Below are positions 34,767-42,978 of a DNA stretch of 64,000 bases, piece by piece. A model generated the notes under the pieces. It saw nothing but the letters and a program-made list of their open reading frames with translations, searched no databases and was not told where the DNA came from. Where the stretch lies: the NCBI RefSeq assembly GCF_001424385.1, contig NZ_LMPO01000012.1, positions 17,037 to 81,036 of the forward strand. Direction: 5' to 3'. This DNA comes from Curtobacterium sp. Leaf183 (GTDB taxonomy: Bacteria > Actinomycetota > Actinomycetes > Actinomycetales > Microbacteriaceae). A program made the position numbers and the translations under genes. Numbering within the stretch: position 1 is the first letter of the stretch; each line of letters opens with the position of its first letter.

Positions 34767-35444
34767 CTACAGGTCCCAGCCGTCATCCGACCACGTGGAC
34801 AGTCGACGCGCGGCCTGGGGCTGGTACCGCTCCATCCAGCCGCGCTCGAGCCGCGCCACGGCCCGGTCGAACGCCGGCACGAGGTCGAGGTCGGCCCGCA
34901 GGAGCGCCTGCAGCTGCAGCCCCTCGTACAGCGCGATGAGCTGCTCCGCGCCGCGCCGGGGGTCCATCGTGTGCGGAGCACGGCCGACGGCGACGTCGTG
35001 CTCGAGCCCGCGCTTGATCTGCGCGAAGAAGAGCTGGTACCGCGAGCGCAGGTAAGACGACATCGGGTGCGCCGCGTTGCCGGCGACCGACAGCAGCGCG
35101 ACGAGCAACCGCATCAGTGCCGGGTCGTCGGCGTTCGAGGCGACGATCGCCCGGAGGAGCTGCACGGTGGTGCCGTCCCCGACCTCACGTGCGACCTCGT
35201 CCATGCGGGTGCCGTTCCAGCGGTCCAGGGCGGCGAGGACCAGGCCGTCCCACGACGGGAAGTGCTGCCGGAGCTCCTCCACCGTGATGTCGAGCCGCTC
35301 GGCGACGGCTTCGGGCCTCGCCTCGTGGAACGGCACGTCGCGGAGCAGGTCGACGGTGGTCCCGACGATCGTGATCCGCAGGTGCAGGGTCGCGGCAGCG
35401 GCGGCGGCTGCCGCGGTGTCCGCGCTGGTGTCCTCGAGCATCAT
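34767..35444 (-). CDS. TetR family transcriptional regulator
   Basis: A 225-residue protein. Its N-terminal helix-turn-helix is weak: FHEARPEAVAERLDITVEELRQHFPSWDGLV stands where TetR proteins have the recognition helix. The C-terminal half (EQLIALYEGLQLQALLRADL) resembles the BetI-type ligand domain. GGAGG lies just before ATG-ATG at 35444/35441, and the second ATG has the better spacing. An Ala run (residues 10-17) precedes the domain. No target gene is obvious. Confidence 0.82.
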   Translation of the reverse strand: MMLEDTSADTAAAAAAAATLHLRITIVGTTVDLLRDVPFHEARPEAVAERLDITVEELRQHFPSWDGLVLAALDRWNGTRMDEVAREVGDGTTVQLLRAIVASNADDPALMRLLVALLSVAGNAAHPMSSYLRSRYQLFFAQIKRGLEHDVAVGRAPHTMDPRRGAEQLIALYEGLQLQALLRADLDLVPAFDRAVARLERGWMERYQPQAARRLSTWSDDGWDL

Positions 35445-35637
35445 GCCCTCCGTCGATCCGGGACGGCGGGTCGACGTCAGCGGGACCCGTGTCCGATCGC
35501 GGACGTCCTGTCCGCTCGACCCATCCAAGCGGTTCGCGGGGTGGAACAGAATCCCCGGTACGGGGGTCGGCAGGAAGGAGGACCGGCGCTGGTCGACCCC
35601 CTGGCGCGTTCCCGGCGTCCTGTGTGACGATGCGGGC

Positions 35638-35958
35638 ATGACCCCGGACCACCCCACCGCCCAGGGCCTGGCGACGATGGCCTCCGCCGGCTTCGAGTTC
35701 GGCGGCGACCCTGACCAGGTCGCGCACGACGTCCGCACGATGTGGCAGCAACTCGGGCGTCCGCAGGGTGCGTTCGACGCCGCGGCACACGCCATCGCCG
35801 TGCTGCCGCAGCGTCCCGAGGTCCCGGTCGCCGCGCAGGCCGAGCGCCGACGGCTCGAGCGGGCGTTCGGCATCAACCCGGTCGAGGTCGAACTGGCTGC
35901 GGCGCTGTCCGCGCGCGAGCTCCTCGAGCGCATGGCCCGGAGCTGCGGGGTCGGCTGA
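35638..35958 (+). CDS. Hypothetical protein
   Basis: A 106-residue soluble protein I do not recognise, mostly helical by composition, with an acidic N-terminal part and AERRRLERAFGINPVEVEL near the end. ATG 35638 is preceded by GACGAT at 12 nt. The 193-bp gap upstream contains no other clear element apart from a stretch of GTCC/GGAC inverted words. Confidence 0.55.
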   Translation: MTPDHPTAQGLATMASAGFEFGGDPDQVAHDVRTMWQQLGRPQGAFDAAAHAIAVLPQRPEVPVAAQAERRRLERAFGINPVEVELAAALSARELLERMARSCGVG

Positions 35959-35987
35959 CCGGCTCGGCGTGCGTGGTGCGGTTCGCC

Positions 35988-36053
35988 GCCGCACAACCAA
36001 GAACACCTCGAACCACGGACGTCCGTGGTTCGAGGTGCGTTTGGTTGTGCGGC
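35988..36053. terminator. Long imperfect hairpin between convergent genes
   Basis: Two 33-nt arms meet at GGAC/GTCC (centre 36020/36021) with three mismatched pairs. The outer part reads GCCGCACAACCAA and pairs with TTGGTTGTGCGGC. It lies between the hypothetical gene and the SDR gene, so it can terminate both. It is not of the GGACGGGAGGC type. Confidence 0.75.
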
Positions 36054-36081
36054 GCCCGATGGCGCCAGCGGGTGCGACGCC

Positions 36082-36993
36082 CTACGGCGTCGGCATGCCG
36101 CCGTCGACGTGCAGCGTCTCGCCCACGACGTACGACGACTCGCCGCTCGCCAGGAACACGAACGCCGGCGCGAGCTCGGCGGGCTGGCCCCAGCGACCGA
36201 GGTAGGTCTGCTCACCGGCCGAGGGCAGGGCCTCCGGCGGCTGGCCACCGGCCGGCTGCAGCGGGGTCCAGATCGGGCCCGGTGCGACGGCGTTGACGCG
36301 GATGCCCTTCGGCGCGAGCTGCGCGGCCAGGCCCTTCGCCAGGTTGTTCACGGTCGCCTTCGTGGCCGCGTAGTGCACCAGGTGCGGCGACGGCGCGTAC
36401 GCCTGGATCGAGGTCGTGTTGATGATCGTCGAACCCGGCTTCAGGTGCGGGACGGCGGCCTTCGTGATGCGGAACGTCGCGTAGACGTTCGTCTTGAAGG
36501 TCTCGTCGAACTCCTCGTCGGAGATCTTCGTGATGTCGTCGACGTTCTGCTGCTTGCCCGCGTTGTTCACCAGGATGTCCAGGCCACCGAGCTCCTGCAC
36601 GGCGGTCGCGACGAGGTGCTCGCAGAACTCGAGCGAGGTGATGTCGCCGGGGATCGCGACGGCCTTGCGACCGGCGGCCTCGATGAGCCCGACGATGCGG
36701 TCGGCGTCCTCCTGCTCCTCCGGGAGGTAGCCGATGGCGACGTCGGCGCCCTCGCGGGCGTAGGCGATGGCGACGGCCGCGCCGATGCCCGAGTCGCCTC
36801 CGGTGACGAGTGCCTTGCGGCCCTCGAGCCGACCGGAGCCGCGGTAGGTGTCCTCGCCGTGGTCGGCCGGCACGTTCTTCGCCATCTCCTCGTCGGTGCC
36901 GGCACCCTGGAGGTACTGCTCGTCGGGCTTCTTGTCCGCGTAGAGCTTGGTCGGGTCCTGCATCGTGTACTGGTCGATCTGCTGGTCCGTCAT
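36082..36993 (-). CDS. SDR oxidoreductase, general-stress-protein-39-like
   Basis: A 303-residue short-chain dehydrogenase. A 55-residue hydrophilic N-terminal extension (GRSG-type ending YRGSGRLEGRKALVTGG) precedes the cofactor loop TGGDSGIGAAVAIAYAREG. NNAGKQQ and catalytic Tyr-Lys in HYAATKATV follow. This extension and the phrase GSGRLxGRxALVTGGDSGIG are hallmarks of the Bacillus YdaD/YhdF/GSP39 group, linked to salt and oxidative stress. TACCGT lies 13 nt before the ATG (leaderless). Confidence 0.92.
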   Translation of the reverse strand: MTDQQIDQYTMQDPTKLYADKKPDEQYLQGAGTDEEMAKNVPADHGEDTYRGSGRLEGRKALVTGGDSGIGAAVAIAYAREGADVAIGYLPEEQEDADRIVGLIEAAGRKAVAIPGDITSLEFCEHLVATAVQELGGLDILVNNAGKQQNVDDITKISDEEFDETFKTNVYATFRITKAAVPHLKPGSTIINTTSIQAYAPSPHLVHYAATKATVNNLAKGLAAQLAPKGIRVNAVAPGPIWTPLQPAGGQPPEALPSAGEQTYLGRWGQPAELAPAFVFLASGESSYVVGETLHVDGGMPTP

Positions 36994-37000
36994 GTCCTCG

Positions 37001-37006
37001 ACGGTA
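37001..37006 (-). promoter_or_regulatory. -10 box TACCGT, leaderless stress SDR gene
   Basis: TACCGT on the minus strand starts 13 nt before ATG 36993. Confidence 0.5.
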
Positions 37007-37096
37007 CGCAGCGCGCCTCCCGGCCCCGTCAGCCGACTGTCCCCCGGCGGGCCCGGAAGGCGGGACGGGAGGCCCGGCACCGGTCCGGCGCGCGGG

Positions 37097-38029
37097 TCAG
37101 GCCGGGTGGGCGGCGAGGAAGGCGTCGGTCTCGGCCCGCGTGGGTGCCGTCGCCGGGCCGAGGCGGGACACCGCGATCGCCGCGGCCGCGTTCGCACGCC
37201 GGACCGCGTCGAGGACCGGCTCACCGCGGGTCAACGCGGCGACCAGGACGCCGCCGTGTGCGTCGCCGGCGCCGTTCGTGTCGACCGCCGCGACCGGGAA
37301 GCCCGGCACCAGGACCGGACCGTCCGGCAGCGACCGGTCGGCCACCCAGCACCCGGCCCCGCCGTCGCGGACCAGCACGGCGCCGCGCGCCCCGGCGGCC
37401 ATGGCGGTGACCGCCTGCCGCAGGTCGGCCGACGTCGGGGACATGAGCCGGGCCTCCCGGGCGTTCGTGGACAGCACGTCCGCACGTGCCCTGACGGGGC
37501 CGAGCACCCCCGGGTCGAGCGTGTCGACGAGCGGTGACGGGTCCAGCACCACGCGCACCGACGCCGGCACCGTCGGCAACCAGTCGGCGATGGCGGCGCC
37601 GTTCTCGGCGTGCGCCAGGCCGTAGCCGGAGACGAACAGCGTGTCGTCGTCCCGCAGCGCGATGCGGGCCAGGTCAGCCGGCCCGAGCCGCCCCTCCGCG
37701 CCGACGGACGTGACGAAGGTGCGCTCGGTCGAGGCATCGACGAGCGCGACGCAGTACCCGCTGTCCACGTCGTCGATGCCGGGCTGCACGACCTGCACGT
37801 CGGCGTCGACGAGTGCGCGACGGACGACGTCGCCGAAGGGTCCGGTGCCGTACTGGCCGCCGAAGACCACCTCCATCCCGTCGCGCCGGGCGGCGACCAT
37901 CGTGTTCAGGCCACCGCCCGCCGTGATGTCCGAGGACGAGGCGATCACGTCGCCGCCGGGCTCGGGGAGCGCACCCACCCGCATCACCAGGTCGACGATG
38001 ACGTTGCCGACGGAGACCAGTCGGGGCAT
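37097..38029 (-). CDS. PfkB family carbohydrate/nucleoside kinase (YegV-like)
   Basis: A 310-residue ribokinase-fold enzyme. ITAGGGLNTMVAARRDG is the N-terminal PfkB motif and VDTNGAGDAHGG is the catalytic motif containing the Asp base (usual DTTGAGD). It phosphorylates a sugar or nucleoside that enters through the adjacent permease. The ATG shares one base with the permease stop (TGATG). It is last in the operon GntR, ADP-ribosylglycohydrolase, NCS1 permease, kinase. Confidence 0.9.
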   Translation of the reverse strand: MPRLVSVGNVIVDLVMRVGALPEPGGDVIASSSDITAGGGLNTMVAARRDGMEVVFGGQYGTGPFGDVVRRALVDADVQVVQPGIDDVDSGYCVALVDASTERTFVTSVGAEGRLGPADLARIALRDDDTLFVSGYGLAHAENGAAIADWLPTVPASVRVVLDPSPLVDTLDPGVLGPVRARADVLSTNAREARLMSPTSADLRQAVTAMAAGARGAVLVRDGGAGCWVADRSLPDGPVLVPGFPVAAVDTNGAGDAHGGVLVAALTRGEPVLDAVRRANAAAAIAVSRLGPATAPTRAETDAFLAAHPA

Positions 38030-39516
38030 CAGCGGCGACCGGCGAACGTCAGCGGCGCGGACTCGTCGGCCTGCTCGTGCAGCAGGCCCTTCGGACCCCC
38101 GCTCAGCAGGTAGACGGCGGCAGCGACGACGAAGGTGACGACCCACCCGAGCCCGTTCGCGCCGATCCACGTGCTCGAGAACGCGCCGACGAACACCGGG
38201 TCGGCGTCACCGACCTGCACGCTCGTGAACAGGAACCCGACGACGATCGCGACGGCCCAGGCGATGACGGCGCGCCACGCGATGCCGCCGGAGTACCAGT
38301 AGCGGCCGCCGGCGCGCAGGTCGAGCAGCGCGGTCGGGTCGTACCAGGTGCGCCGGGTGATGTCGGCGATGAACACCCCGAGCCATGCGGTGATCGGGAC
38401 GGCGAGCACCGAGATGAAGGTGATGAACGGCGCGTAGAAGCCGTCGGCCACGAGCATGAAGTACATGGCGCCGAGGAAGGTCACGACGACGTCCACCGTC
38501 ACCGCCCACACGCGGGGGACCTTGATGCCGAGGGTCAGCGTCGTCAGGCTCGCCGAGTAGACCGACAGGTGGTTCGAGAGCAGCAGGCCGCCGAACGCGG
38601 CGATCAGGTACGGGATCGCCATCCACCCCGGCAGCAGGTCGCGGATCGCTGCGACCGGGTCCCCGGCCCGGGCCAGCGTCGGGTCACCGGCCGACACCAG
38701 GGCGCCGAGGCCGACCAGCAGCACGAGCGGGATGCCCGCGCCGGCGGCGCTCGCAGCGACCAGCTTCGAGGCCCGGACGCTCGTCTTCGTGTAGCGCGCG
38801 ATGTCCGCGCCCGCGGTCGCCCAGCCGATCCCGGTGCCGGCGGCGATGGTGCCGATCCCGATGGCCATCGCGGCGAACGGGCCGGCCGGTGCGCTCCCGA
38901 CCACGTCCCAGTCGACGCGCAGGACCAGGAACACGGCCACGAACACGTTGAGCGCGCCGAACACCCAGGTCGCCCACTTCTGCACGGCGACGATGAAGGC
39001 GTGGCCGAGGCCGGAGATCAGCACCGTCGCGACGACGAACACCAGGATGGCGACGACCGTCAGCAGCGGGGTGTGCTTCGCGTCGCCGTCCGTGCCGAAC
39101 AGGATCGTGAAGAGCGAGAGCAGGACGAACGCGGCGGTCGTGGTGTTCACCGTCTCCCAGCCGAGCCGCGACAGCAGCGAGACGAACGTCGGGCCGATGT
39201 TGCCCCGGACGCCGAACACCGCGCGGCTCAGGGTGAGTCCGGGTGCACCGCCGCGACGACCCGCGATCGAGATCACCCCGACGAGCGCGAACGAGCCGGC
39301 GGCGCCGATCACGGCGACCAGCAGCGCCTGCCAGACGTTGAGGTGCTGGAAGGCCACGAGGGTGGCGCCGAGCGGCAGCCCGAGGATCGAGATGTTCGCG
39401 GCGAACCAGACCCAGAACAGCGCTCCGGAGCTGCCGGTCCGTTCGGCGGTGGGCACGGGTTCGATGCCGCGCTGTTCGACGCTGGTCAGGGTGCCGGCGG
39501 TCGGTTGGTGGGACAT
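38029..39516 (-). CDS. NCS1 family purine/cytosine permease
   Basis: A 495-residue membrane protein with about 12 helices. GLPLGATLVAF in helix 1, RAVFGVRGNIGPTFVSLLSRLGWETVNT in the region between helices 2 and 3, and GIGWATAGADIARYTK in the middle are NCS1 signatures (CodB, PucI relatives). Its substrate is likely to be a nucleobase, nucleoside or related heterocycle. In E. coli the matching gene cluster uses the unrelated YegT (NHS family) instead. Confidence 0.92.
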   Translation of the reverse strand: MSHQPTAGTLTSVEQRGIEPVPTAERTGSSGALFWVWFAANISILGLPLGATLVAFQHLNVWQALLVAVIGAAGSFALVGVISIAGRRGGAPGLTLSRAVFGVRGNIGPTFVSLLSRLGWETVNTTTAAFVLLSLFTILFGTDGDAKHTPLLTVVAILVFVVATVLISGLGHAFIVAVQKWATWVFGALNVFVAVFLVLRVDWDVVGSAPAGPFAAMAIGIGTIAAGTGIGWATAGADIARYTKTSVRASKLVAASAAGAGIPLVLLVGLGALVSAGDPTLARAGDPVAAIRDLLPGWMAIPYLIAAFGGLLLSNHLSVYSASLTTLTLGIKVPRVWAVTVDVVVTFLGAMYFMLVADGFYAPFITFISVLAVPITAWLGVFIADITRRTWYDPTALLDLRAGGRYWYSGGIAWRAVIAWAVAIVVGFLFTSVQVGDADPVFVGAFSSTWIGANGLGWVVTFVVAAAVYLLSGGPKGLLHEQADESAPLTFAGRR

Positions 39517-39594
39517 GGTTCCTCTTACGTCGTCGGAAGGGTTCGTCGTGCTGGACCCGAGCGGTGACTCGTGGGGGATGCCACCGCTCGGGGC

Positions 39595-40593
39595 CTACCT
39601 GCGGTGTCGCAGGGTGACCAGGGGTGTCACGACCTCGGTGAACCGGAGGTCGTTGACGGACTCGACGCGGGCGACCGATCCGGCCGGCCAGGCGTCGGTC
39701 CCGTGGACGGCACCGAGCACCGCCCCGGCCATCGCCGCGATCGTGTCGGTGTCGCCGCCGGTGCTCGCCGCGGTGCACAGCGTGTCCCACGGGTCGAGGT
39801 CGAGCGCGACGAGGGCCAGGGCGGTGACCACCGACTCCTGGCTCGCGACGCTCGTGCCGATGACGCCGTCGATCGCCCGGACCCGCTCGGCCGCGGGCAC
39901 GGTCGGCAGCCAGGTGCGCGCCCAGGCGGTCTTCGCGGCGATCGACGCGCCGGCGATCCAGTGCCCGCGTCGCTCGCCGACGGCCGCTGCGGCCACCGCG
40001 ACGTCGAGCGCCTCGTGCCGGGAGGCCCCGTCGATCCCGGCACTGACGGCTGCGGCGATCGCGGCGGCCCCACCGATGCCGATCCCGGTGTCGTGCGTGA
40101 CGCGCGAGGCGTCCTGCACCGCGTCGACCAGCGCCTCGAGGTCGTCGGCGGGCGTCGCGATGCCGACGGGGGTGATGCGCATCGCCGCGCCGTTCGTCGT
40201 GCCGGTCGACCCGGCCTCGGAGGCGGGGACGCCGTCGAGGATGCGCTGCACGGCGGTCTTGGTGCTCGGACCCAGCAGGTCGAGCGACCCCTTCGCCGCC
40301 ATGCCGCGCTCCCAGTCGATGAGCGCCTGGGCGAAGCGGGCGGGGTCGATCCGTCCATCGCCCTCGACCAGCAGGCGCGCGACCAGCACGGCCTGCTCGG
40401 TGTCGTCGGTGATGCTCGCGGCGGGCATGCCGTGCGCGATGCGCTGGTGTGGGCCGGCGTCGACGAAGCCCGTGATGCCGCCGTGGTCGAGCCGGATCTC
40501 GTCGCGGGACATCGACTGGGTCGGCATGCCGAGGGCGTCGCCGATCGCGAGCCCCTGGAACGCGGCCAGGGCGTGGTCGGTGGTGCGGCTCAT
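39595..40593 (-). CDS. ADP-ribosylglycohydrolase family protein (YegU-like)
   Basis: A 332-residue all-helical DraG-type hydrolase. Metal-binding motifs are TDDTEQAVLVARL near residue 55 and ASTGGDTDTIAAMAGAVLGA near 280. GDALGMPTQSMSRD is the N-terminal motif. The family removes ADP-ribose or cleaves related N-glycosidic bonds using two magnesium ions. Its place between a GntR regulator and a nucleobase permease plus sugar kinase suggests a catabolic role on a ribosyl compound rather than protein de-modification. The 4-bp overlap with the regulator's stop shows coupling. Confidence 0.9.
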   Translation of the reverse strand: MSRTTDHALAAFQGLAIGDALGMPTQSMSRDEIRLDHGGITGFVDAGPHQRIAHGMPAASITDDTEQAVLVARLLVEGDGRIDPARFAQALIDWERGMAAKGSLDLLGPSTKTAVQRILDGVPASEAGSTGTTNGAAMRITPVGIATPADDLEALVDAVQDASRVTHDTGIGIGGAAAIAAAVSAGIDGASRHEALDVAVAAAAVGERRGHWIAGASIAAKTAWARTWLPTVPAAERVRAIDGVIGTSVASQESVVTALALVALDLDPWDTLCTAASTGGDTDTIAAMAGAVLGAVHGTDAWPAGSVARVESVNDLRFTEVVTPLVTLRHRR

Positions 40594-41336
40594 CGCGGGT
40601 CCCCCTGGTCCGGACGCGTGCTGGGTCGCGGGTCGCCCTGGCCGAAGCGCATGTGGATCCGGAACCGCTCCGGGTCGAGCAGGCTGTCGACGGCCTCGAC
40701 GAAGGCCCCGTCTGCCGTCCGCGCCACCCGACGACTGTGCAGGAACGGGGTGCCGGCGGCACGACCGAGCACGACGGCCTCGTCCTCGTCGAGCGGCCGG
40801 ACGTCGATCCACTGTTCGGCGCGGGCGGGCACGAGCCCTGCTGCCTCGATGGTCGCGCTGAGGGACCCGTCGACCAGTCCGTCCTCGACCGCCTGGTCGA
40901 GTCGGCCGATGCGCGGGACGATGCTCCGTTCGAACGAGACGTGCGGGCCGCCGTCGATCGACCGCACGCGATCGACCGCGACGAACGCGGGGTCGGCGCC
41001 GACGAGGCTCGCGAGCTCCGCGTCCTGGATCCGTTCGATCCGGAGCGTGGTGGCGTGCACGGGGGTGCCGCTGCCGGCGATGGACCGCGCCCAACCGGCT
41101 CGGGGGTCGAGCGCGGCACCGTCGAAGGTCACGACCGACCCCAGGCCGCCGCGGGTCGCGATGTACTCGTCGTCGGCGAGTTCGGCCAACGCGGCGCGGA
41201 CGGTCCCCCGGCTGACGGAGTAGCGCTGGGCCAGGTCGTGTTCCCCGGGCAGGCGCTCCCCGGGGACGTAGCGGCCCGTCGCGATCGCGTCGCGGAGGGC
41301 GTCGGCGACGAGGCGTCGCTTCGATGAGACGGGCAT
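40590..41336 (-). CDS. GntR family regulator with UTRA domain (YegW-like)
   Basis: A 248-residue HutC-type regulator. The winged helix contains LPGEHDLAQRYSVSRGTVRAAL (about residues 29-50), followed by the UTRA ligand-binding fold with PAFVAVDRVRSIDGGPHVSFE and PFLHSRRVARTADG. It is the first gene of the operon and likely autoregulates. TACCGT lies 13 nt before the ATG and overlaps a GTAC palindrome. Confidence 0.93.
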   Translation of the reverse strand: MPVSSKRRLVADALRDAIATGRYVPGERLPGEHDLAQRYSVSRGTVRAALAELADDEYIATRGGLGSVVTFDGAALDPRAGWARSIAGSGTPVHATTLRIERIQDAELASLVGADPAFVAVDRVRSIDGGPHVSFERSIVPRIGRLDQAVEDGLVDGSLSATIEAAGLVPARAEQWIDVRPLDEDEAVVLGRAAGTPFLHSRRVARTADGAFVEAVDSLLDPERFRIHMRFGQGDPRPSTRPDQGDPR

Positions 41337-41343
41337 GACAGCA

Positions 41344-41356
41344 ACGGTACATGTAC
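41344..41356 (-). promoter_or_regulatory. Promoter and operator of the ADP-ribosylglycohydrolase operon
   Basis: The -10 box TACCGT (minus strand, 41349-41344) shares three bases with the perfect palindrome GTACATGTAC at 41347-41356. GT-N-TA-type symmetry fits HutC-subfamily GntR sites. Binding here would directly block the -10. Confidence 0.6.
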
Positions 41357-41446
41357 AAGACCTGTCCAGTCCAGCAGAAGATCACGGTCCGGTGACGGCG
41401 AGGCCCCGATCCGGTAACAGCCGTCGCGCAACGGCGCAGCTGGTCG

Positions 41447-41452
41447 TACCGT
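41447..41452 (+). promoter_or_regulatory. -10 box TACCGT, leaderless secreted protein gene
   Basis: TACCGT starts 12 nt before the GTG at 41459. Confidence 0.45.
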
Positions 41453-41458
41453 CGAACG

Positions 41459-42172
41459 GTGACTGCACGGATCTCGCTCGCGCTCGGCGCCGCCACACTC
41501 GCCGTCCTGGTGGGTGCCACGGCCGCCGACCTGTCGAGCGGTGGCCCCACGGACGGGCGTGCCGTCGCCGCCGAGCTCGCACCGGACCCGAGCGCCGCGC
41601 ACGTCTCGAACGCCAAGCTCAAGCGCGTCGACGGCCTCGAGCTCGACTCCGAGTCGATCACGCTCCGCCGGGGGGACCGGACCGTCGCCGTGGCGTCGAT
41701 GCGCAACGGGGACGAGACGGTGGCGCTCTTCGACCGGCTGTTCGGCACGCCGTCGCGCACGCAGACGGCCGAGGGCGACGGGGGGCGCTGCTTCCCCGCC
41801 GGTGTCACCTACACCTGGGGCGGCGCGCTGCGGGTCGCCGCCCTCGCCTCGCCCTCCGAGCTCGGCAACGCACTCGAGGTCCGCATCCTGCGCGCGGACG
41901 TCCGGGCCCGCACCGGTGGCGTCGTCGAGCTGAGCGGTCCGGACGGCGTCCAGGTGGGCGACGACCTCGAGGACGTCATCACGGACACCCCGACCGGCGA
42001 CCGCGAGTCCCTGGGGTCGGACGACGCCCCGGCGTGGCAGGTCCTGCTCGCCGAGGGCTGGCCGTCGGACCGCAAGGGCGCGGGGACGAACGGCGTGTCC
42101 GCCCTGACCGACGACACCACCGTCACGGTCATCGGCTCACCCATGCCGGTGAACGCCGCGCGGAGCTGCTGA
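41459..42172 (+). CDS. Hypothetical secreted protein
   Basis: A 237-residue protein I do not recognise. The N-terminal hydrophobic stretch ISLALGAATLAVLVGATAAD is a signal peptide or anchor without a lipobox. The rest is a mainly beta protein with two cysteines (GGRCFPAG and the final RSC). Its position is divergent from the GntR operon and convergent with the nuclease-like gene. GTG start by the -10 spacing rule. Confidence 0.65.
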   Translation: MTARISLALGAATLAVLVGATAADLSSGGPTDGRAVAAELAPDPSAAHVSNAKLKRVDGLELDSESITLRRGDRTVAVASMRNGDETVALFDRLFGTPSRTQTAEGDGGRCFPAGVTYTWGGALRVAALASPSELGNALEVRILRADVRARTGGVVELSGPDGVQVGDDLEDVITDTPTGDRESLGSDDAPAWQVLLAEGWPSDRKGAGTNGVSALTDDTTVTVIGSPMPVNAARSC

Positions 42173-42186
42173 CCCCGACGCCGTGG

Positions 42187-42969
42187 TCACACCCGGATCG
42201 TCGCGACGACCGGGAAGTGATCGCTCGCGAACCAGGTCTCCGGTCCGTCGTGGTCGATGCGGACCCGGTCGACGCCGGCGACGCCCTTCGTGAACACCCA
42301 GTCGATTCGTGCCCCGGTGTCCACCGGCGCACGCCAGTCGTTGTACGTCGCAGTCCGGTCGTCCGGGTCGCCTGCCACCGTCCACGCGTCCGACCAGCCG
42401 GCGTCGGCGAACACCCGCGACGCCGCTCCGGAGCCGGCGGGCTCGTTGCAGTCGCCCGCGAAGAGCAGCGGACCGTCGACCCCGGCCAGGCGCTCCACGA
42501 CGAGCGCGGCACTGCGGGCGCGGACCTCGTCGCCGTGCGCGTTCTCCTCGTGGTCGAAGTGCGTCGTCAGCAGCGTGAACTCCGGACCGTGGACGTCGAG
42601 GAACCGGGCGTGGTTGGCGATGCGCGGGTAGACGCTGCCCCAGGTGTTCGACACCGGTTCGTCCGGCGTGTCCGACAACCAGAAGGAGCCCTCGTCGACC
42701 GGACGCAACCGGTCGGTCCGGAAGAACACCGCGGCGTGCTCCCCCGCCGTGCCGCCCTCGCGGCCCTGCCCGACGTCGGCGTACCCGGGCAGCCCCCGCC
42801 GCAGGTCGTCCATCTGGTGCGCGAACGCCTCCTGCACGCAGAGCACGTCGGGGCCGTTGCGGCGGACCACGTCGAGCACGACGGGCAGCCGTGCGGGCCA
42901 GGCGTGCGCCGGGTCCGGGTTCTTGATGTTGTACGTCATGAGGGTGATCGGCAGCGCGGGGGTGGTCAC
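42187..42969 (-). CDS. Endonuclease/exonuclease/phosphatase family hydrolase
   Basis: A 260-residue EEP-fold enzyme. Metal and catalytic motifs are LMTYNIKN (Asn), CVQEAF (Glu), LTTHFDHEE (His), FAGDCNEP (Asp/Asn) and ASDHFPVVA (Asp-His). It acts on a phosphodiester or phosphomonoester; in this soluble form with no signal peptide, an inositol-phosphate or nucleic-acid role is possible. TAGGTT lies 12 nt before the ATG. That TAG is also the final stop of the ECF sigma frame upstream. Confidence 0.87.
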   Translation of the reverse strand: MTTPALPITLMTYNIKNPDPAHAWPARLPVVLDVVRRNGPDVLCVQEAFAHQMDDLRRGLPGYADVGQGREGGTAGEHAAVFFRTDRLRPVDEGSFWLSDTPDEPVSNTWGSVYPRIANHARFLDVHGPEFTLLTTHFDHEENAHGDEVRARSAALVVERLAGVDGPLLFAGDCNEPAGSGAASRVFADAGWSDAWTVAGDPDDRTATYNDWRAPVDTGARIDWVFTKGVAGVDRVRIDHDGPETWFASDHFPVVATIRV

Positions 42970-42978
42970 CCGTCGAAC

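Noticed and set aside
39595-40593. ADP-ribosylation toxin-antitoxin pair
   Set aside because: No ART toxin gene is adjacent. The hydrolase is coupled by overlap to a GntR regulator and followed by transport and kinase genes, which fits catabolism better.
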